Below are positions 7,645-16,081 of a DNA stretch of 64,000 bases, piece after piece. The position numbers and the translations under genes were made by a program. The notes under the pieces are model-generated. The model was not told the origin of the DNA and did no database searches. It saw only the letters and a list, made by a program, of their open reading frames with translations. Source of the stretch: Blastococcus sp. TBT05-19 (GTDB lineage: Bacteria > Actinomycetota > Actinomycetes > Mycobacteriales > Geodermatophilaceae); NCBI RefSeq assembly GCF_003319095.1, contig NZ_QOHI01000004.1, forward strand, positions 310,001 to 374,000, given 5' to 3'. The first letter of the stretch is position 1; each line of letters begins with the position of its first letter.

Positions 7645-8745
7645 GTGCATGCTGACCGGGTGACGACGGCGGCGGAGGGCACCGGTCTGCGCTCCGGCTG
7701 GACCACCGGCGCGTGCGCCACCGCGGCGACCACCGCGGCCTACACCGCGCTGCTCACCGGCGAGTTCCCCGACCCGGTGACCATCGACCTGCCGCACGAC
7801 CGGCACCCCTCCTTCGCGCTGGCCACCGAGCTGCTCGAGGACTGCGCCGCGACCGCGGGCGTGGTCAAGGACGCCGGCGACGACCCCGACGTCACCCACG
7901 GCGCCCTGGTCTCGGTGCGGGTGACCCCCGGCGACCCGGGCAGCGGCGTCACCTTCCGCGCCGGGCCGGGCGTCGGCACGGTGACCAAGCCCGGCCTGCC
8001 CCTGGAGGTCGGCGAGCCGGCGATCAACCCGATGCCGCGGCAGTTCATCCGCGAGCACGTCGCGGCGGTCGCGGCGCGGCACGGCGGCACCGGCGACGTC
8101 GTCGTCGAGGTGTCGGTCGAGCACGGCGAGGAGCTGGCCCGGCGCACCTGGAACCCGCGGCTCGGCATCCTCGGCGGGCTGTCGATCCTGGGCACCACCG
8201 GCGTCGTCGTCCCGTACTCGTGCTCGGCGTGGATCGACTCCATCCGCCGCGGCATCGACGTCGCCCGCGCGGCCGGGTACGCGCACGTCGCCGCGTGCAC
8301 CGGCAGCACCAGCGAGCGGGTCGCGGTCGAGACCTACGGCCTGCCCGAGGACGCGCTGCTCGACATGGGCGACTTCGCCGGCGCCGTCCTGAAGTACCTG
8401 CGCCGCCACCCGGTCGACCGGCTCACCGTGGCCGGCGGCATCGGCAAGCTCGCGAAGCTCGCCGACGGGCACCTCGACCTGCACTCGGGCCGGTCCCAGG
8501 TGTCGTTCGGGTCGCTGGCCGACCGGGTGCGCGACGCCGGGGGCGCACCGGAGCTCGTGGCCGGCGTGCGCGGGGCGAACACCGCGCTCGACGCCCTCCG
8601 GCAGTGCGAGGCGGCCGGCCTGCCGCTGGGCGACCTGGTCGCCACCGCGGCCCGGGAGACGGCGCTCGGCGTGCTCCGGGGAGCCCCGGTGACCGTCGAC
8701 GTGATCGTGATCGACCGCGCCGGCGTGGTGGTCGGCCGCGCCTAG
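7645..8745 (+). CDS. cbiD: cobalt-precorrin-5B C1-methyltransferase CbiD
   Basis: CbiD methylates C-1 of the corrin precursor. It is classically the anaerobic-route enzyme, but many aerobic genomes use it where CobF is absent. The protein is 366 residues from GTG 7645, or 361 from the in-frame GTG at 7660, which is the more family-like start (VTTAAEGTGLRSGWTTGACA). The N-terminal SGWTTGACATAA signature and the LTVAGGIGKLAKL segment identify it. Its TAG overlaps the cobM stop on the other strand by two bases. No cobF homologue is visible in the window, so CbiD probably does the C-1 step with CobG, CobM and CobL. Confidence 0.92.
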   Translation: MHADRVTTAAEGTGLRSGWTTGACATAATTAAYTALLTGEFPDPVTIDLPHDRHPSFALATELLEDCAATAGVVKDAGDDPDVTHGALVSVRVTPGDPGSGVTFRAGPGVGTVTKPGLPLEVGEPAINPMPRQFIREHVAAVAARHGGTGDVVVEVSVEHGEELARRTWNPRLGILGGLSILGTTGVVVPYSCSAWIDSIRRGIDVARAAGYAHVAACTGSTSERVAVETYGLPEDALLDMGDFAGAVLKYLRRHPVDRLTVAGGIGKLAKLADGHLDLHSGRSQVSFGSLADRVRDAGGAPELVAGVRGANTALDALRQCEAAGLPLGDLVATAARETALGVLRGAPVTVDVIVIDRAGVVVGRA

Positions 8746-9482
8746 CGGCATCGCGAGGTCGAGTACAGGTGGCTGTCGGGGAACTCCCCCGCGGTGAGCA
8801 CCGAGCCGACGATCACCACCGCGGTCCGCTTCACGCCGGCCTCGGCGACCTGACCGGCGATGTCGGCGAGCGTCCCGCGCAAGATCAGCTCGTCGTCGCG
8901 GCTGGCCCGGGCGACGACGGCGACCGGGCAGTCGGCGCCGTAGTGCGGCACCAGCTCCGGCACCAGCTCGTCGATCCGCTGCACGGCCAGGTGCAGCACC
9001 AGCGTGGCGCGGGAGGCGCCGAGGGTGGCCAGGTCCTCCCCCGGCGGCATCGGCGTGGACCGGGCCGACGTGCGCGTGAGGATCACCGTCTGCCCGACGC
9101 CCGGCACGGTCAGCTCGCGCTTGAGCGAGGCGGCGGCCGCGGCGAACGCGGGCACCCCGGGGACGACGTCGTAGGGCACCCCCGCGGCGTCCAGCCGGCG
9201 CATCTGCTCGGCCATGGCGCTGTACACCGACGGGTCGCCGGAGTGCAGCCGGGCGACGTCTTGCCCGGCCTCGTGCGCGGCGACCAGCTCGGCGGTGATC
9301 CGGTCGAGGTCGAGGTCGGCGGTGTCGACCAGCCGGGCGCCGGGCGGCGCGGTGTCCAGCAGCTCCCGGGGCACCAGGGCGCCCGCGTACAGGCAGACCG
9401 GCGCGGTGGCGATCAGCCGCGCGGCCCGGACCGTGATCAGGTCCGCCGCCCCCGGACCGGCTCCGATGAAGTGCACGGTCAC
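8742..9482 (-). CDS. cobM: precorrin-4 C11-methyltransferase CobM
   Basis: CobM transfers a methyl group from SAM to C-11 of precorrin-4. The 246-residue protein starts at a GTG that overlaps the cobL stop by four bases (9479-9482), so it is the second gene of a cobL-cobM operon. Family features are HFIGAGPGAADLITVRAARL at the N terminus, the LHSGDPSVYSAM SAM-binding segment, YDVVPGVPAFAAAAASL and the LTRTSARSTPMP stretch. Length matches known CobM/CbiF proteins. The stop codon overlaps that of the convergent cbiD. Confidence 0.93.
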   Translation of the reverse strand: MTVHFIGAGPGAADLITVRAARLIATAPVCLYAGALVPRELLDTAPPGARLVDTADLDLDRITAELVAAHEAGQDVARLHSGDPSVYSAMAEQMRRLDAAGVPYDVVPGVPAFAAAAASLKRELTVPGVGQTVILTRTSARSTPMPPGEDLATLGASRATLVLHLAVQRIDELVPELVPHYGADCPVAVVARASRDDELILRGTLADIAGQVAEAGVKRTAVVIVGSVLTAGEFPDSHLYSTSRCR

Positions 9483-10714
9483 GGCTTGGCTCCCGACCAG
9501 ATCGTCACGGGCATGGCGGCCTTCCAGCCGGTGAAGCCGCCCACCGGGGCGGCGGTGGCGACGGCCAGGCGCACCAGGTCGCCCCCGTGCCGGGCGTGCA
9601 GCTGCGCGAGCACCGCCTCGGTCTCCAGCGTGACGGCGTTGACCACCAGCCGGCCCCCCGGGCGCAGCGCGGACCAGCACGCGTCCACGACGCCGGGCAC
9701 CGTCGCGCCGCCGCCCACGAACACCGCGTCCGGCGCGGGGAGCCCGGTCAGGGCCTCCGGAGCCGCGCCCTCGACGACGTCGAGCCCCGGCACGCCCAGC
9801 CGCGCGGCGTTGCGCCCGATGCGCCGCACCCGCACCGGATCGCGCTCCACGGCCACCGCGCGGCACGACGGGTGCGTGCGCATCCACTCGATGCCGATCG
9901 ATCCCGCGCCCGCGCCGACGTCCCACAGCAGCTGCCCGGGCAGCGGGGCCAGCCGGGCGAGCGTGACCGCCCGGACGTCGCGCTTGGTCAGCTGGCCGTC
10001 GTGCTCGAAGGCGTCGTCGGGCAGGCCCGGGACGGTGGGCAGCGGCACGGTGCCCGGATCGGGGACGACCTCGACGGCGGTGACCACCAGCGGATCGGTG
10101 CCGGCGTGCGGCCAGCCGGCGGCGGTGGCCGCCAGCACCCGCTCCCGCGGACCGCCCAGCTGCTCCAGCGCGAGCACCCGGCTGGCGCCGTGGCCGAGCC
10201 CGGCCACCAGCGCCGCGACCTGCGCGGGGGTGCGCCCGTCCGAGCCGAGCACCAGCAGCCGGCGACCGGGCGTGACGTGCGGCGCCACCAGCTCCACCGC
10301 CCGGCCGACCACGGTCACCACCGTCGTCTCCTCCACCGCCCAGCCCAGCCGGGCGCAGGCCAGCGTGACCGACGAGGGGTGCGGCAGGACGTCGACCGCG
10401 CCGGCACCGTGCAGCCGGACCAGCGAGGTGCCGACGCCGCTCAGCATCGGGTCGCCGCTGGCCAGCACCACCACCCGCCGCCCCGGGTGCGCGGTGGGCA
10501 GATCGCGCAGCGCCGGGCCCATCGGCGAGGGCCACGGCACCCGCTCGGCGGGCACGTCCCCGGGCACCAGGCCCAGCTGGCGGGCGCTGCCGCGCAGCAC
10601 GTCGGCGGCCTCGACGGCGCGCCGGGCACGCGGCGAGAGGCCGTCCCACCCGTCCGCGCCGATGCCCACGACCGTGATGCGGTCGGCGGACGACGAGGGC
10701 TCGGTGGCGGGCAC
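9479..10714 (-). CDS. cobL: precorrin-6Y C5,15-methyltransferase (decarboxylating) CobL
   Basis: CobL methylates C-5 and C-15 and decarboxylates the C-12 acetate side chain of precorrin-6B. From the GTG at 10714 the protein is 411 residues: an N-terminal CbiE-like domain (ITVVGIGADGWDGL, LASGDPMLSGVG) and a C-terminal CbiT-like SAM domain (about 210-411, LLWDVGAGAGSIGIEW, DAVFVGGG). The frame stays open far upstream, but only this start gives a family-like N terminus. The gene overlaps cobM and follows a small membrane-protein gene. Together with cobK and cbiD it covers precorrin-4 to precorrin-8X. Confidence 0.92.
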   Translation of the reverse strand: MPATEPSSSADRITVVGIGADGWDGLSPRARRAVEAADVLRGSARQLGLVPGDVPAERVPWPSPMGPALRDLPTAHPGRRVVVLASGDPMLSGVGTSLVRLHGAGAVDVLPHPSSVTLACARLGWAVEETTVVTVVGRAVELVAPHVTPGRRLLVLGSDGRTPAQVAALVAGLGHGASRVLALEQLGGPRERVLAATAAGWPHAGTDPLVVTAVEVVPDPGTVPLPTVPGLPDDAFEHDGQLTKRDVRAVTLARLAPLPGQLLWDVGAGAGSIGIEWMRTHPSCRAVAVERDPVRVRRIGRNAARLGVPGLDVVEGAAPEALTGLPAPDAVFVGGGATVPGVVDACWSALRPGGRLVVNAVTLETEAVLAQLHARHGGDLVRLAVATAAPVGGFTGWKAAMPVTIWSGAKP

Positions 10715-10725
10715 GGGCGCCGATC

Positions 10726-11184
10726 CTAGGCAGGCCGCCCGATCGCGCCAGGCGCCGCGGCCGTCGCGTGCAGCCGTCGCTTGGCGAGCGCGATGGGCAC
10801 CTGACCGACGACGGCGGGGAGCACCCAGAACACCGGGTTGCCGGTCTCGGCGACCAGCAGGGCGGTGACCAGCGCGAGGTAGGACCCGCCGAGGAGGTGC
10901 GGCTGCAGCGTCCGCCACGCGGGCCAGCCGCGGCGGCGGGCCAGGGCGCCCGCGACGGCCAGGCCCTCGGTGAGGACGGCGACCGGCAGCAGCCACGCCA
11001 AGCCGGGTGCGGCGAGAGCGAGGACCGCACCGGTGACGGCGGCGACGGCGACCGCCGCCTGGTAGCCGACGGCCAGGGACCGGCCGTGCGCCCCCGACAG
11101 GCGGGCCAGCAGCCATGCCGGCCCGAGGAGCAGCCCCGCCGAGCCGGCCAGGACGTGCACGCCGAGCACCGCGTCACGCACCAT
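10726..11184 (-). CDS. small integral membrane protein, function unknown
   Basis: This 152-residue protein has four or five predicted membrane segments (for example VLAGSAGLLLGPAWLLARL, a long alanine/leucine run after VAVAAVTGAVLAL, and PVFWVLPAVVGQVPIAL) and a basic C-terminal tail. I do not recognise a characterised family; DUF2306-like membrane proteins look broadly similar. The ATG at 11184 has GGAGG eight bases upstream and overlaps the end of the TetR gene by eleven bases, so the regulator and this protein form a two-gene operon. That arrangement suggests the membrane protein is the regulated product. It is 12 bases upstream of cobL, so read-through into cobL-cobM is possible. Confidence 0.6.
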   Translation of the reverse strand: MVRDAVLGVHVLAGSAGLLLGPAWLLARLSGAHGRSLAVGYQAAVAVAAVTGAVLALAAPGLAWLLPVAVLTEGLAVAGALARRRGWPAWRTLQPHLLGGSYLALVTALLVAETGNPVFWVLPAVVGQVPIALAKRRLHATAAAPGAIGRPA

Positions 11185-11770
11185 CGGGACCGCCTCCGGG
11201 TGAGCCGTAGAGCATCCCGGCCGTCCGCCGGGCCAGGTCCAGCAGCGCGTCGCCGTCCCCGTCCGGAGCGAGGCCGGCGGCCGCGAGGTTGCCGCTCGCG
11301 GCGAGACCGGCGAGCCCGTGCACGAGCGACCAGGCGGCGACGACGGCGGCGCGGGCGTCGTCCACCCGGCCGGTGGAGGCCAGCACGTCCACGCCGCCCT
11401 GCAGCACGCCGAAGGTGCGTGCGCGGGCGGCGGCGAGCTCGGGGTCGGCCAGGTCGAGGGCGTCCGGCGTGAACATCACCGCGAAGTGGCCGGGGTGGTC
11501 GCGGGCGAAGCGGACGTAGGCCACCCCGACCTCCAGGAACCCGGCCGGCGCCGCCGCCTCGAGCTCCGCGGCGAGCAGCCGGTGCCCCTCGGCCGCGACC
11601 GCCGTGAGCAGCCCGGTCCGCGAGGCGAAGTGGTGCCGGTGGGCGGCGTGCGAGACGCCCAGCGAGCGGGCCAGCGCCCGGATGGACACCTCGGCGACGC
11701 CGGACCGCGCGGCCACCTCGGCCGCGGAGCGCATCAGCAGCTCGCGGAGGTCGGCGTCGGTGCGGGGCAC
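11174..11770 (-). CDS. TetR/AcrR-family regulator with WHG-type C-terminal domain
   Basis: This 198-residue repressor-type protein has an N-terminal TetR helix-turn-helix (about residues 8-54, including SIRALARSLGVSHAAHRHHFASR). Its C-terminal ligand domain contains a WSLVHGLA segment like the WHG domain of some TetR proteins. The GTG at 11770 is preferred because it removes a basic, unconserved extension and is preceded by GGTGGGAG. A tandem palindrome only eight bases upstream (11778-11808) is almost certainly its own operator. Its ligand is unknown. It is cotranscribed with the membrane protein at 10726-11184, and a cobalamin riboswitch starts about 110 bases away on the other strand. Confidence 0.85.
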   Translation of the reverse strand: MPRTDADLRELLMRSAAEVAARSGVAEVSIRALARSLGVSHAAHRHHFASRTGLLTAVAAEGHRLLAAELEAAAPAGFLEVGVAYVRFARDHPGHFAVMFTPDALDLADPELAAARARTFGVLQGGVDVLASTGRVDDARAAVVAAWSLVHGLAGLAASGNLAAAGLAPDGDGDALLDLARRTAGMLYGSPGGGPDGA

Positions 11771-11777
11771 GCTCCCA

Positions 11778-11808
11778 CCTTGCCACCGGCAACTTGCCAG
11801 TGGCAAGG
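11778..11808. promoter_or_regulatory. tandem TetR operator, two TTGCC-N3-GGCAA palindromes
   Basis: Two 13-base palindromes (11780-11792 and 11794-11806) stand one base apart. Together they form a 31-base inverted repeat, CCTTGCCACCGGCAA and its mirror, with one mismatch. It lies directly before the tetR start, as expected for autorepression, perhaps by two dimers. Confidence 0.75.
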
Positions 11809-11880
11809 GACCGGCGCGCGAGCAGCCGTCGGCCGGCCTGTCGCCGCGCCGAGCGGTCGTGGTCTGATGTCGGAGCCACA

Positions 11881-11977
11881 CGCGACGGCAGTGGAGGAAG
11901 CCCGGTGAGAATCCGGCGCGGTCCCGCCACTGTGAGCCGGCCCTCGGGCCGGTGAGTCAGGAACTCCCGCCGTCGCG
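11881..11977 (+). promoter_or_regulatory. cobalamin (B12) riboswitch
   Basis: The closing stem is exact: CGCGACGGC (11881-11889) pairs with GCCGTCGCG (11969-11977). Inside are the conserved GGAAGCCCGGTGAGAATCC segment, the CCGCCACTGTGA core and a B12-box-like AGTCAGGAACTCCCGCC (11955-11971). It precedes the chelatase-cobO-cobB-cbiMNQO operon, so B12 should shut down its own synthesis and cobalt uptake. The downstream region to 12040 holds a CCGGG/CCCGG hairpin next to a Shine-Dalgarno sequence. That suggests translational control; a U-rich terminator is not visible. Confidence 0.92.
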
Positions 11978-12023
11978 CTCCTGCCACCTCCGGGCGTGGA
12001 CACCCGGGGAGAGGACGCGTGTC

Positions 12024-12044
12024 ATGCGCGGGTACCCCGCATGA
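12024..12044 (+). CDS. six-codon leader micro-ORF (MRGYPA) under the riboswitch
   Basis: ATG at 12024 follows a strong Shine-Dalgarno sequence GGGGAGAGGA (12006-12015) at eight-base spacing and encodes MRGYPA. Its TGA (12042-12044) overlaps the ATG of the chelatase gene at 12041. That ATG has no good ribosome-binding site of its own and sits behind a GCGGG-TAC-CCCGC hairpin (12028-12040). The pattern suggests that ribosomes load on the micro-ORF, melt the hairpin and restart on the chelatase gene, so the riboswitch would act by masking the micro-ORF site. The layout is seen; expression is inference. Confidence 0.45.
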   Translation: MRGYPA

Positions 12045-14083
12045 GCTTTCCCTTCGCCGCCGTCGTCGGCATGGACGACCTGCGCCTGGCGCTCCTGCTC
12101 AACGCCGTCTCCCCCGCCGTCGGCGGGGTGCTGGTGCGCGGCGAGAAGGGCACCGCGAAGTCGACCACCGTGCGTGCGCTGACCGCGGTGCTGCCACCGG
12201 TCGACGTCGTCGCCGGCTGCCGCTTCGGGTGCGACCCGGCGGCGCCCGACCCGGCCTGCCCGGACGGTCCGCACGAGCCCGGCGTCGCCGCACAGACCCG
12301 CCCGGCGCGGCTGGTCGAGCTGCCGGTCGGGGCGTCGGAGGACCGGCTGGTCGGCTCGCTGGACCTCGAGCGGGCCCTGACCGAGGGCGTGAAGGCCTTC
12401 GAGCCCGGGCTGCTGGCCGCCGCGCACCGCGGCGTCCTCTACGTGGACGAGGTCAACCTCCTCCACGACCACCTCGTCGACCTGCTGCTGGACGCAGCGG
12501 CGATGGGCACCGCCTACGTCGAGCGCGAGGGCATCTCCGTGCGGCACGCCGCCCGCTTCCTGCTGGTCGGCACGATGAACCCCGAGGAGGGCGAGCTCCG
12601 GCCCCAGCTGCTGGACCGGTTCGGGCTGACCGTGGAGGTCGCCGCCCCGCGCGACCCCGACGTCCGCGCCGAGGTGGTGCGCCGCCGCTTCGCCTCCGAC
12701 GCCGACCCGGCCGGCTTCGCCGCCACCTGGGCCGCGGAGGAGACCGCGCTCGCCGGGCGGATCGCCGCCGCCCGCGAGCTGCTGCCCCGGGTGGTCCTCT
12801 CCGACGACGCGCTGCGCCAGGTGACCGCCGTCTGCGCCGCCTTCGACGTCGACGGCCTGCGCGCCGACCTGGTCACCGCCCGGGCCGCGATGGCGCACGC
12901 CGCCTGGTGCGGCCGGGAGGAGGTCACCGAGGACGACGTGCGGGTGGCCGCCCGGCTGGCGCTGCCGCACCGCCGGCGTCGCAACCCGTTCGACGCGCCC
13001 GGGCTGGACGACGACACCCTCGACCGGGCGCTGGAGGACTCCCGCCCGGACGACGACCCCCCGCCCCCGCCGGACGGTCCGGAGGACGACGGCCCTGACC
13101 CCGCCGGCCCCTCCCCCGACGGCGGCAGCACCCCGGACGGCGGCGGCCCGGGCGGCGACGACCCCGACGGGGGCCGAAATGGCCATTTTGGCCCCGCCGC
13201 GGAGGGTGGGAGCGAGGACGGCGAGGCGCCGCGGTCCGGGCCGGCACCGGAGCGCGCGGCCGTCGCGCCGGCGGACCCGGTGCGCGTGCGCCGGCTCGAG
13301 GTGCCCGGCATCGGCGCGGGTGCACCCGGCCGCCGTTCGCGGGCGCGGTCCGAGCGCGGCCGCGTCGTCGGGTCCACCCGTCCCGCGGGTCCGGTCACCC
13401 GGCTGCACCTGCCCGCCACCGTGCTCGCCGCCGCGCCCCACCAGCACGCCCGCGGTCGCACGGGGCCCGGCCTGCGGGTGGTCCGCGACGACCTGCGCCA
13501 GGCCGTGCTCGAGGGTCGCGAGGGCAACCTCGTGCTCTTCGTCGTCGACGCCAGCGGCTCCATGGGCGCCCGCTCGCGGATGGCCGCGGTCAAGGGCGCG
13601 GTGCTCTCGCTGCTGCTGGACGCCTACCAGCGGCGGGACAAGGTCGGCCTGGTCACCTTCCGCGGCGGCGACGCCGAGCTGGCACTGCCGCCCACCTGGT
13701 CGGTGGAGGCGGCGGCCGCGCGGCTCACCGGGCTGCCCACCGGCGGGCGCACCCCGCTGGCCGCCGGCCTGCTGCGCGCGGCCGAGGTGCTGCGCGTGGA
13801 GCGGGTCCGCGATCCCCGCCGGCGCCCGCTGCTCGTCGTCGTCACCGACGGCCGGGCCACCGGCGCGCGGGGCGGCGACCACCTCGGTGAGGCCCGCCGG
13901 GCGGCGGCGCTGCTCGCCGGGACCGGCACGTCGGCCGTCGTCGTCGACTGCGAGTCGGGGCCGGTCCGGCTGGGGCTCGCCGCGGCGCTGGGCACGGTCC
14001 TCGGCGCGGAGACGCTGCGGCTCGACGAGCTCGGCGCCGACTCGCTCGCGGGCACCGTCCGCGCCGCCCGGCGGGTGGCCTGA
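12041..14083 (+). CDS. putative cobaltochelatase subunit, Mg-chelatase ChlI-ChlD type (AAA+ plus VWA)
   Basis: This 680-residue protein resembles the fused ChlI/ChlD-type subunits that work with CobN to insert cobalt into hydrogenobyrinate diamide. The AAA+ domain fills about residues 1-330, with Walker A GEKGTAKS (34-41), the [11 protein letters not shown] segment and a YVDEVNLL Walker B. An acidic, proline/glycine-rich linker (about 330-400) follows, then a VWA domain with a MIDAS motif DASGSMG near residue 503. The ATG at 12041 matches the family start ([20 protein letters not shown]); an upstream in-frame GTG at 11996 would extend into the riboswitch platform. CobN is not in the window. 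An AT-rich palindrome lies in the linker. Confidence 0.88.
   Translation: MSFPFAAVVGMDDLRLALLLNAVSPAVGGVLVRGEKGTAKSTTVRALTAVLPPVDVVAGCRFGCDPAAPDPACPDGPHEPGVAAQTRPARLVELPVGASEDRLVGSLDLERALTEGVKAFEPGLLAAAHRGVLYVDEVNLLHDHLVDLLLDAAAMGTAYVEREGISVRHAARFLLVGTMNPEEGELRPQLLDRFGLTVEVAAPRDPDVRAEVVRRRFASDADPAGFAATWAAEETALAGRIAAARELLPRVVLSDDALRQVTAVCAAFDVDGLRADLVTARAAMAHAAWCGREEVTEDDVRVAARLALPHRRRRNPFDAPGLDDDTLDRALEDSRPDDDPPPPPDGPEDDGPDPAGPSPDGGSTPDGGGPGGDDPDGGRNGHFGPAAEGGSEDGEAPRSGPAPERAAVAPADPVRVRRLEVPGIGAGAPGRRSRARSERGRVVGSTRPAGPVTRLHLPATVLAAAPHQHARGRTGPGLRVVRDDLRQAVLEGREGNLVLFVVDASGSMGARSRMAAVKGAVLSLLLDAYQRRDKVGLVTFRGGDAELALPPTWSVEAAAARLTGLPTGGRTPLAAGLLRAAEVLRVERVRDPRRRPLLVVVTDGRATGARGGDHLGEARRAAALLAGTGTSAVVVDCESGPVRLGLAAALGTVLGAETLRLDELGADSLAGTVRAARRVA
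13170..13195. repeat. 26-base AT-cored palindrome inside the chelatase linker
   Basis: Thirteen-base arms meet at GGCC (13081+100 region; centre between 13182 and 13183) with a single G-T mismatch and the core AAATGGCCATTT, which stands out in this very GC-rich gene. It is in frame and encodes linker residues. It may be a protein-binding site, an mRNA hairpin or a copy of a dispersed palindromic element. Confidence 0.7.
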
Positions 14084-14084
14084 C

Positions 14085-14699
14085 ATGCCGCAGGGGCAGG
14101 TCGAGGTCGTCCCGGCCGACGGGCTGACCACCCGGCAGCGCCGCAACCGCCCGCTGCTCGCCGTGCACACCGGCGAGATGAAGGGCAAGTCCACCGCCGC
14201 CTTCGGCATGGCCATGCGCGCCTGGAACCAGGGCTGGTCGATCGCGGTCTACCAGTTCGTCAAGAGCGCCAAGTGGAAAGTCGGCGAGGAGAACGCGCTG
14301 ACCGCGCTGGGCCGGCTGCACGAGCAGACCGGCGAGGGCGGCCCGGTGGTCTGGCACAAGATGGGCAGCGGCTGGAGCTGGTCGCGCCGTCAGGGCACCG
14401 AGACAGACCACGCCGCCGACGCCGCCGAGGGCTGGGCGCAGATCAAGCGCGACCTGGCCGCCGAGGCCCACCGGTTCTACGTGCTCGACGAGTTCACCTA
14501 CCCCCTGAAGTGGGGCTGGATCGACGTCGACGACGTGGTGCGCACGCTGGCCGACCGGCCCGGCAGCCAGCACGTCGTCGTCACCGGCCGGGACGCACCG
14601 GCGGCGCTGGTCGGGGCCGCCGACCTGGTCGTGGAGATGACCAAGGTCAAGCACCCGATGGACGCCGGCCAGAAGGGCCAGCGGGGGATCGAGTGGTGA
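14085..14699 (+). CDS. cobO: corrinoid adenosyltransferase CobO
   Basis: CobO (CobA/BtuR type) transfers the adenosyl group of ATP to the cobalt of reduced corrinoids, giving the 5'-deoxyadenosyl upper ligand. The 204-residue protein has the P-loop HTGEMKGKSTAAFG (about 28-41), the WNQGWSIAVYQFVK strand and a VLDEFTYPLKWGW Walker-B-like segment, all typical of the family. It begins one base after the chelatase stop, and its own stop overlaps the cobB GTG by four bases. It acts in the cytoplasm on cob(I)yrinate diamide made by the neighbouring enzymes. Nothing unusual was seen. Confidence 0.94.
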   Translation: MPQGQVEVVPADGLTTRQRRNRPLLAVHTGEMKGKSTAAFGMAMRAWNQGWSIAVYQFVKSAKWKVGEENALTALGRLHEQTGEGGPVVWHKMGSGWSWSRRQGTETDHAADAAEGWAQIKRDLAAEAHRFYVLDEFTYPLKWGWIDVDDVVRTLADRPGSQHVVVTGRDAPAALVGAADLVVEMTKVKHPMDAGQKGQRGIEW

Positions 14700-16081
14700 C
14701 CGCCCTGCCGCGGCTGGTCCTGGCGGCACCGTCGAGCAACGCGGGCAAGACCTCGATCGTCACCGGGCTGATCGCTGCCCTGACCGCCCGCGGGCTCACC
14801 GTGTCCCCGCACAAGGTCGGCCCCGACTACATCGACCCCGGCTACCACGGCCTGGCCGCCGGCCGCCCGGGCCGCAACCTCGATCCCTGGCTGGTGGGCG
14901 AGGAGCGCATCGCCCCGCTCTTCCTGCGCGGGGCGCTGCACCCCTCCCCCGCCGACGTCGCGGTGGTCGAGGGGGTCATGGGCCTGTTCGACGGCGCCGC
15001 GCACCCCGCGGTCGGCCCCGGGTTCGCCTCCACCGCGCACGTCGCCCGGCTGCTCGGCGCACCGGTCGTGCTCGTGGTGGACGCCGCGTCGCAGGCGCAC
15101 AGCGTCGCGGCGCTGGTGCACGGCTTCGCCACTTTCGACCCCGCGATCCGGGTGGGCGGGGTGGTGCTCAACCGGGTCGGCAGCGACCGGCACGAGGCGA
15201 TCCTGCGCGGCGCGCTGGCCGCCGCCGGGGTGACCGTGCTCGGTGCGGTGCGCCGGCACGAGCAGCTGCACACCCCGTCCCGGCACCTCGGGCTGATCCC
15301 CGCGGCCGAGCGCTCGGCCGCGGCCACCGCCACCGTGCACCGGCTCGGCGAGGTGGTCGGCGACGGGCTCGACCTGGACGCGGTGCTGGCCGTGGCCCGG
15401 TCCGCTCCCCCGCTGCACGCGACGCCGTGGGAGCCCACCGCCGAGGTCTCCGCGGTCGCCGGCCGGCCACGGATCGCCGTCGCCGGTGGAGCCGCCTTCA
15501 CCTTCGGCTACGCCGAGAACGCCGAGCTGCTGGCCGCGGCCGGCGCCGAGGTCGTGACCGTCGACCCGCTGCGCGACGAGGCGCTCCCGGCCGGGACGGC
15601 CGGCCTGGTCGTGGGCGGGGGCTTCCCCGAGGTGCACGCCGCCGAGCTCTCGGCCAACGGATCGCTGCGCGCCGACGTCGCCGCGCTCGCCGCCCGCGGC
15701 GCTCCCGTGGCCGCGGAGTGCGCCGGTCTTCTGTACCTCGCCCGCGAGCTGGACGGTCTGCCCATGTGCGGCGTCCTGGACGTGGCGACGGCGATGAGCG
15801 GCCGGCTCACCCTGGGCTACCGGGAGGCCGAGGCCGCCGGACCGTCGGTGCTGGCTCCGGCCGGCACCCGGGTGCGCGGCCACGAGTTCCACCGCACGGC
15901 CGCCGTCCCCGTCGCCGGAGCGACCCCCGCCTGGCGGTGGGGCGGCGGCACCGAGGGCTTCACCTCCGGGGGCGTGCACGCCTCCTACCTCCACCTGAAC
16001 TGGGCGGGCAGCCCCGAGCTGGCCACCCGCTTCGCCACCGCCTGCGCCGTCCGATCGGAGAAGGTCCGTGCACATCGCTGA
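14696..16081 (+). CDS. cobB: cobyrinate / hydrogenobyrinate a,c-diamide synthase CobB
   Basis: CobB uses glutamine and ATP to amidate the a and c carboxylates of the corrin ring before cobalt insertion. The 461-residue protein has an N-terminal dethiobiotin-synthetase-like ATP domain ([30 protein letters not shown]) and a C-terminal class I glutamine amidotransferase domain with the nucleophile at Cys342 ([10 protein letters not shown]). Length is normal. The GTG at 14696 overlaps the cobO stop, and the 3' end overlaps the cbiM start by 14 bases, so it is embedded in the riboswitch operon. Confidence 0.93.
   Translation: MTALPRLVLAAPSSNAGKTSIVTGLIAALTARGLTVSPHKVGPDYIDPGYHGLAAGRPGRNLDPWLVGEERIAPLFLRGALHPSPADVAVVEGVMGLFDGAAHPAVGPGFASTAHVARLLGAPVVLVVDAASQAHSVAALVHGFATFDPAIRVGGVVLNRVGSDRHEAILRGALAAAGVTVLGAVRRHEQLHTPSRHLGLIPAAERSAAATATVHRLGEVVGDGLDLDAVLAVARSAPPLHATPWEPTAEVSAVAGRPRIAVAGGAAFTFGYAENAELLAAAGAEVVTVDPLRDEALPAGTAGLVVGGGFPEVHAAELSANGSLRADVAALAARGAPVAAECAGLLYLARELDGLPMCGVLDVATAMSGRLTLGYREAEAAGPSVLAPAGTRVRGHEFHRTAAVPVAGATPAWRWGGGTEGFTSGGVHASYLHLNWAGSPELATRFATACAVRSEKVRAHR

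Noticed and set aside
7713-10868. Plus-strand frame of over 1000 codons across cbiD, cobM and cobL
   Set aside because: Arginine- and alanine-rich shadow of genes in other frames; no domain and no ribosome site.
10715-11987. Upstream in-frame extensions of cobL and cobM on the minus strand
   Set aside because: The frames stay open by composition only. Family N termini and GTG overlaps place the starts at 10714 and 9482.
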